From the NCBI RefSeq assembly GCF_006159205.1, contig NZ_CP040812.1, forward strand, positions 3,906,001 to 3,970,000: DNA of 64,000 nucleotides, read 5' to 3'. A program made the translations under genes and the position numbers. Numbering within the stretch: position 1 is the stretch's first letter; each line of letters opens with the position of its first letter. The notes beneath the pieces are model-generated. The model was not told where the DNA came from, ran no database searches, and saw nothing but the letters and a program-made list of their open reading frames with translations. Of this stretch, positions 61,237-64,000 are shown one piece after another. The DNA comes from Antarcticibacterium flavum. Its GTDB lineage: Bacteria; Bacteroidota; Bacteroidia; Flavobacteriales; Flavobacteriaceae.

Positions 61237-62369
61237 TACTCCCCAATTAACCTGAAACTTCCATTGGTGAGGAATCGGGCATTGGCTTCAAAATCGGCAG
61301 TGTTTTCAATTGCTTTGTAACCGTTGTAGGTAGCTGCAGGTCTCACTTCTTTTTTCTGGAATATATAATTTCCATTCTCCTCTCCAAGGAGATGCAGGAC
61401 ATAAGAAAAACCTTCCTGTTCAATGACAGCTTCCTCGGGTAGGGCCTGCTGTTTGGTTTTATTTGTTACAATCCCGGCTTCCACAAACATACCTACGGTA
61501 AGTTTCTCAACCAGGCTATCGGGCAAATGCCCGTGTATGAGCACTGTCCTGCTTTGCCTGTCTATTGCTTTGCCTACAAGGTATACTTCCCCGCTAAAGC
61601 TATTTGAATTTCCCTCAGGGGTTTTAAAGATGATCTCCTGTCCTTTTTTTATTTGCATCACATCTTTTTCAAAAGCTATTAACTCCAGGTGCATGTGTTC
61701 TTTCTCTACAATTTCCATGATGCGATCCTGCGCCGTAACAAACATCCCTTTGCTTACGTCCACTGCTGTGATACTTCCGCTAATAGGTGAGTAAATTGTA
61801 ATTTCAGAAGTGATCTTTCCCTGCTCCACTAGGGAAGGTGAAATATTCAGCATTTGCAGTTTTTGGCGCAAGCCGTTGTACATTGCCATATTCCTTCGAT
61901 AATCACTTTCTGCCTGCAGGAACTTTTTTTCTGAGGTTACCTTCTCTTCAAAAAGGGTTTGCTGCCGGTCAAATTCAGCTTTTAAATATTTAAGCTGCTC
62001 TGCCACTTCCAGATATTGCTGTTGTATCTCGATATAGTCAGGATTCTCAAGGGTAATAAGCGGCTGGCCCTTTTTTACATCATCGCCCACCAACAGCGGG
62101 TTTCTCTTAACGTAACCCCCAACAAAGGCATTTATCACCGCGCGATTCTCCGGTGGAACGTCTATTTCTCCTGTAGTTTGTACAATTTCAGGAAATTCCA
62201 GGGTCTCAAATGTTCCAATTTTCATCCCACTGCTTTCAAACTGTTGCCGGGTGACAGTGATCTCATTGGTGTTTGAGGTTTCTTCCCCTGTACTTTCTGT
62301 TTCCTCTTTACAGCCTATAAAAGAAAGTGAAAGGACCAATATGAGTTTATAATGTAAATTTTTCATCAA
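61236..62369 (-). CDS. RND efflux periplasmic adaptor, second copy
   Basis: A 377-residue membrane-fusion lipoprotein (signal 'LILVLSLSFIGC', lipobox FIGC) related to the adaptor at 13675-14907. It has 'GQPLITLENPDYIEIQQQYL', 'TIYSPISGSITAVDVSKGMF' and 'GQEIIFKTPEGNSNSF'. It lacks the acidic stretch and His-rich tail of the first copy. It follows the second CusA-TolC fusion, overlapping it by 4 bp. Same gene order, different ligand patches: it probably exports another substrate. Confidence 0.92.
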   Translation of the reverse strand: MMKNLHYKLILVLSLSFIGCKEETESTGEETSNTNEITVTRQQFESSGMKIGTFETLEFPEIVQTTGEIDVPPENRAVINAFVGGYVKRNPLLVGDDVKKGQPLITLENPDYIEIQQQYLEVAEQLKYLKAEFDRQQTLFEEKVTSEKKFLQAESDYRRNMAMYNGLRQKLQMLNISPSLVEQGKITSEITIYSPISGSITAVDVSKGMFVTAQDRIMEIVEKEHMHLELIAFEKDVMQIKKGQEIIFKTPEGNSNSFSGEVYLVGKAIDRQSRTVLIHGHLPDSLVEKLTVGMFVEAGIVTNKTKQQALPEEAVIEQEGFSYVLHLLGEENGNYIFQKKEVRPAATYNGYKAIENTADFEANARFLTNGSFRLIGE

Positions 62370-64000
62370 TTTAAGATTAGGTAATTTATTGAAATGACCG
62401 TTTGGTTATAAGAATTCAAACTTTCCAGATAATTAAGGATGATCTCATTAGCACTTTCCAGACTAAGGATATACTGGAAAAAATCCAGCTCACCATTCTG
62501 GTAGCTTAAATTTGCTGTTTTAAGGATCTCTTCTGAAAGTTCCATGCCTTCTTCTTCAAAATAGGAGAGGGCTTCTTTATGTTTCCGCAATTCAGCCTGA
62601 AGCCTTAGATACCTGGCCTGTAGATCAATTCTTATGTTATCAGCTTCTTCAGCAGCGCGATCCTCAGCTATGGTTGCAGCCTTTATCCGCGCAGATTTGG
62701 CCGGAAATAAAAGCGGGATCTTTAAACCTAGCTGGTAACCATAGAGATTATAGTCCAGGCCGGAATTGCTTCCGCCGAAATAATCCAGGCTTATATCCGG
62801 AAGCAGGCGGTTCCTGTTCAATTTTTTCTCAGCATTCTGCAGTGCTACAAGCGATTCAGCCAGATCCAGGATAACGTTATCCTGAAAGCCAATATTCTTT
62901 ATCTCCAGTTTAGGCAGGGGTATTTTAAGAATATTTATTGGCATGGAAGCTTGCACCAGCCTCATTAATTCCTCGCGGGCAGCAACCACATCTTCACCCG
63001 CCTGCCGGTAGCGGGTTTGTAATTCCCTTTGTTTGGCCTGGGCAGTGATCTTCTCCAGGTAATTGGTTTCCCCCAGTTCAAATCTTCGGCGGGCAGAATA
63101 GGAGAACCTGTCATAAAGGCTGTCAAGGTAGGCATACACTTGCTCCCGCTCCATTTCATACTGTAATTGATAGTAAGCTGCAGCTACTGCACCTTCAAGT
63201 CTCAGGACCTCCAGGTTATTACGTAAGGTTTGCACCTCCAGGCCGGCTTTGTTCCTATTGAGGGCAGCAGTATAAACCGTGGGAAAGGCGAATTCCTGTT
63301 TGATCCCGAAAACCTCAACCGGCTGTTCATTGATTGCCAGGTTATTTTGATCATAATGATAATACACTTCAGTATTATCAAAATCAAAAGCCGTATTAAC
63401 CAAAGCCTTCGCTTCCTCCACCTCCAGGGCAGATGCTCTCAGGCTAGCATTATTTTCCAGTGCCAGGTTTCTTATTTCCTCAAAATTAAAAGGTTGTTCC
63501 TGCGAGAAGCCTGGAACTGCAAAGAGTAGCAGTATGAACAACAACGGCTTATTTTTATTTCTGAATTTTAATGCAGGTTTGCCCGTATCCCCAAAGATCG
63601 AATAAAGTACCGGGACTACCACCAGGGTTAACAGGGTAGCAGTTACCAGCCCTCCAATTACAACTGTAGCCAAAGGCCTTTGTACCTCGGCCCCGGCATT
63701 GGTAGAAACTGCCATAGGCAGGAATCCCAGTGCCGCCGCAGAGGCCGTAAGCAGCACGGCTCGAAGCCGGTCTTTTGCCCCTTTTCTTACCAGGTTATCA
63801 TTATGTTCCATACCATCCTTTTTAAGGTCTTTAAAATGTTCGATCAATACTATCCCGTTCAACACCGCTATACCAAACAGGGCTATAAAGCCCACCCCGG
63901 CAGAGATACTAAAGGGCATATCCCGTATCCACAACAATAATATTCCACCAACTGCAGCCAGGGGAATAGCAGAGTAGATAATTAGTGCTTCCTTAACCGA
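62366..64000 (-). CDS. CusA/CzcA RND pump fused to TolC-like channel, second copy (cut by window edge)
   Basis: The frame is open to the last base of the window, so the N-terminal pump part lies outside. Visible are the end of the RND domain ('MPFSISAGVGFIALFGIAVL', 'VEHF'-like loop and 'TVVIGGLVTATLLTLVVVPV'), a basic linker and a signal-peptide-like segment 'PLLFILLLFAVPGFSQ'. A full outer-membrane-factor domain of about 375 residues then begins 'FNFEEIRNLALENNASLRAS'. The TTG at 63937 is internal. The layout repeats that of 14938-19407, including the internal signal peptide before the channel. Confidence 0.93.
   Translation of the reverse strand, partial: SVKEALIIYSAIPLAAVGGILLLWIRDMPFSISAGVGFIALFGIAVLNGIVLIEHFKDLKKDGMEHNDNLVRKGAKDRLRAVLLTASAAALGFLPMAVSTNAGAEVQRPLATVVIGGLVTATLLTLVVVPVLYSIFGDTGKPALKFRNKNKPLLFILLLFAVPGFSQEQPFNFEEIRNLALENNASLRASALEVEEAKALVNTAFDFDNTEVYYHYDQNNLAINEQPVEVFGIKQEFAFPTVYTAALNRNKAGLEVQTLRNNLEVLRLEGAVAAAYYQLQYEMEREQVYAYLDSLYDRFSYSARRRFELGETNYLEKITAQAKQRELQTRYRQAGEDVVAAREELMRLVQASMPINILKIPLPKLEIKNIGFQDNVILDLAESLVALQNAEKKLNRNRLLPDISLDYFGGSNSGLDYNLYGYQLGLKIPLLFPAKSARIKAATIAEDRAAEEADNIRIDLQARYLRLQAELRKHKEALSYFEEEGMELSEEILKTANLSYQNGELDFFQYILSLESANEIILNYLESLNSYNQTVISINYLILN

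Overview
The window reads as a marine-type flavobacterium (Bacteroidota, probably Flavobacteriaceae). The evidence is low-GC DNA, Bacteroidota-only families (BfmA/BtgA and DUF5712 mobilization proteins, CarboxypepD_reg plus TonB-plug architectures, CusA-TolC fusions, YaiO barrels) and weak Shine-Dalgarno use. I found no rRNA, no convincing tRNA and no CRISPR array.

Bases 1 to about 4220 are the mobilization end of an integrative element: the end of a DUF932-like gene, a 170-bp diverged direct repeat carrying a conserved hairpin, ssb, two small element genes, an oriT-like set of inverted repeats, an RHH mobilization protein and a DUF5712 relaxase. The module stops abruptly. A coupling-protein-like N-terminus runs into the back of a CYP152-type P450 that has lost its haem half.

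Bases 4.2 to 24.2 kb are a metal and redox stress island, minus strand up to 19.9 kb. It holds lipoamide dehydrogenase, a CDF-like transporter, a STAS protein, a truncated rpe, OsmC, a Csp-like copper protein, a P1B-4-like ATPase, a frameshifted Fur regulator, a P-II-like protein, and a CusB adaptor with a CusA-TolC fusion. A divergent ArsR-MerTP-oxidoreductase-GDCCVxC operon and an APC permease follow. Debris is visible: a partial second osmC start forms the tail of the ATPase gene.

Bases 24.7 to 38.7 kb hold a lone receiver, a giant soluble poly-HAMP hybrid kinase, surE, a lipid kinase, and an iron-uptake group (TonB receptor and two PepSY membrane proteins). Two members of the iron group carry a near-identical 21-bp operator-like site exactly 15 bp upstream of the start codon.

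Bases 39 to 59.1 kb contain the most system-like content. The three-gene cassette receiver / membrane-anchored helical (HEAT-like) protein / processive GT2 synthase occurs twice (39.06-41.90 kb and 56.36-59.07 kb). Copy 1 has a degenerate receiver (Glu at the phosphorylation site, Lys lost) and a convergent TPR-YaiO outer-membrane barrel. Copy 2 has an intact receiver overlapping an upstream GAF-PAS-HK-REC-Hpt kinase. I infer a phosphorelay-controlled exopolysaccharide synthesis and export system with one signalling-competent and one signalling-dead control protein. Between the copies lie a 2163-residue alpha-2-macroglobulin with an embedded CarboxypepD_reg/TonB-plug segment and a universal-stress-protein/antiporter pair.

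Bases 59.1 to 64 kb hold a lipoprotein, a VOC protein, a membrane protein and a second CusB plus CusA-TolC pair that runs off the window.
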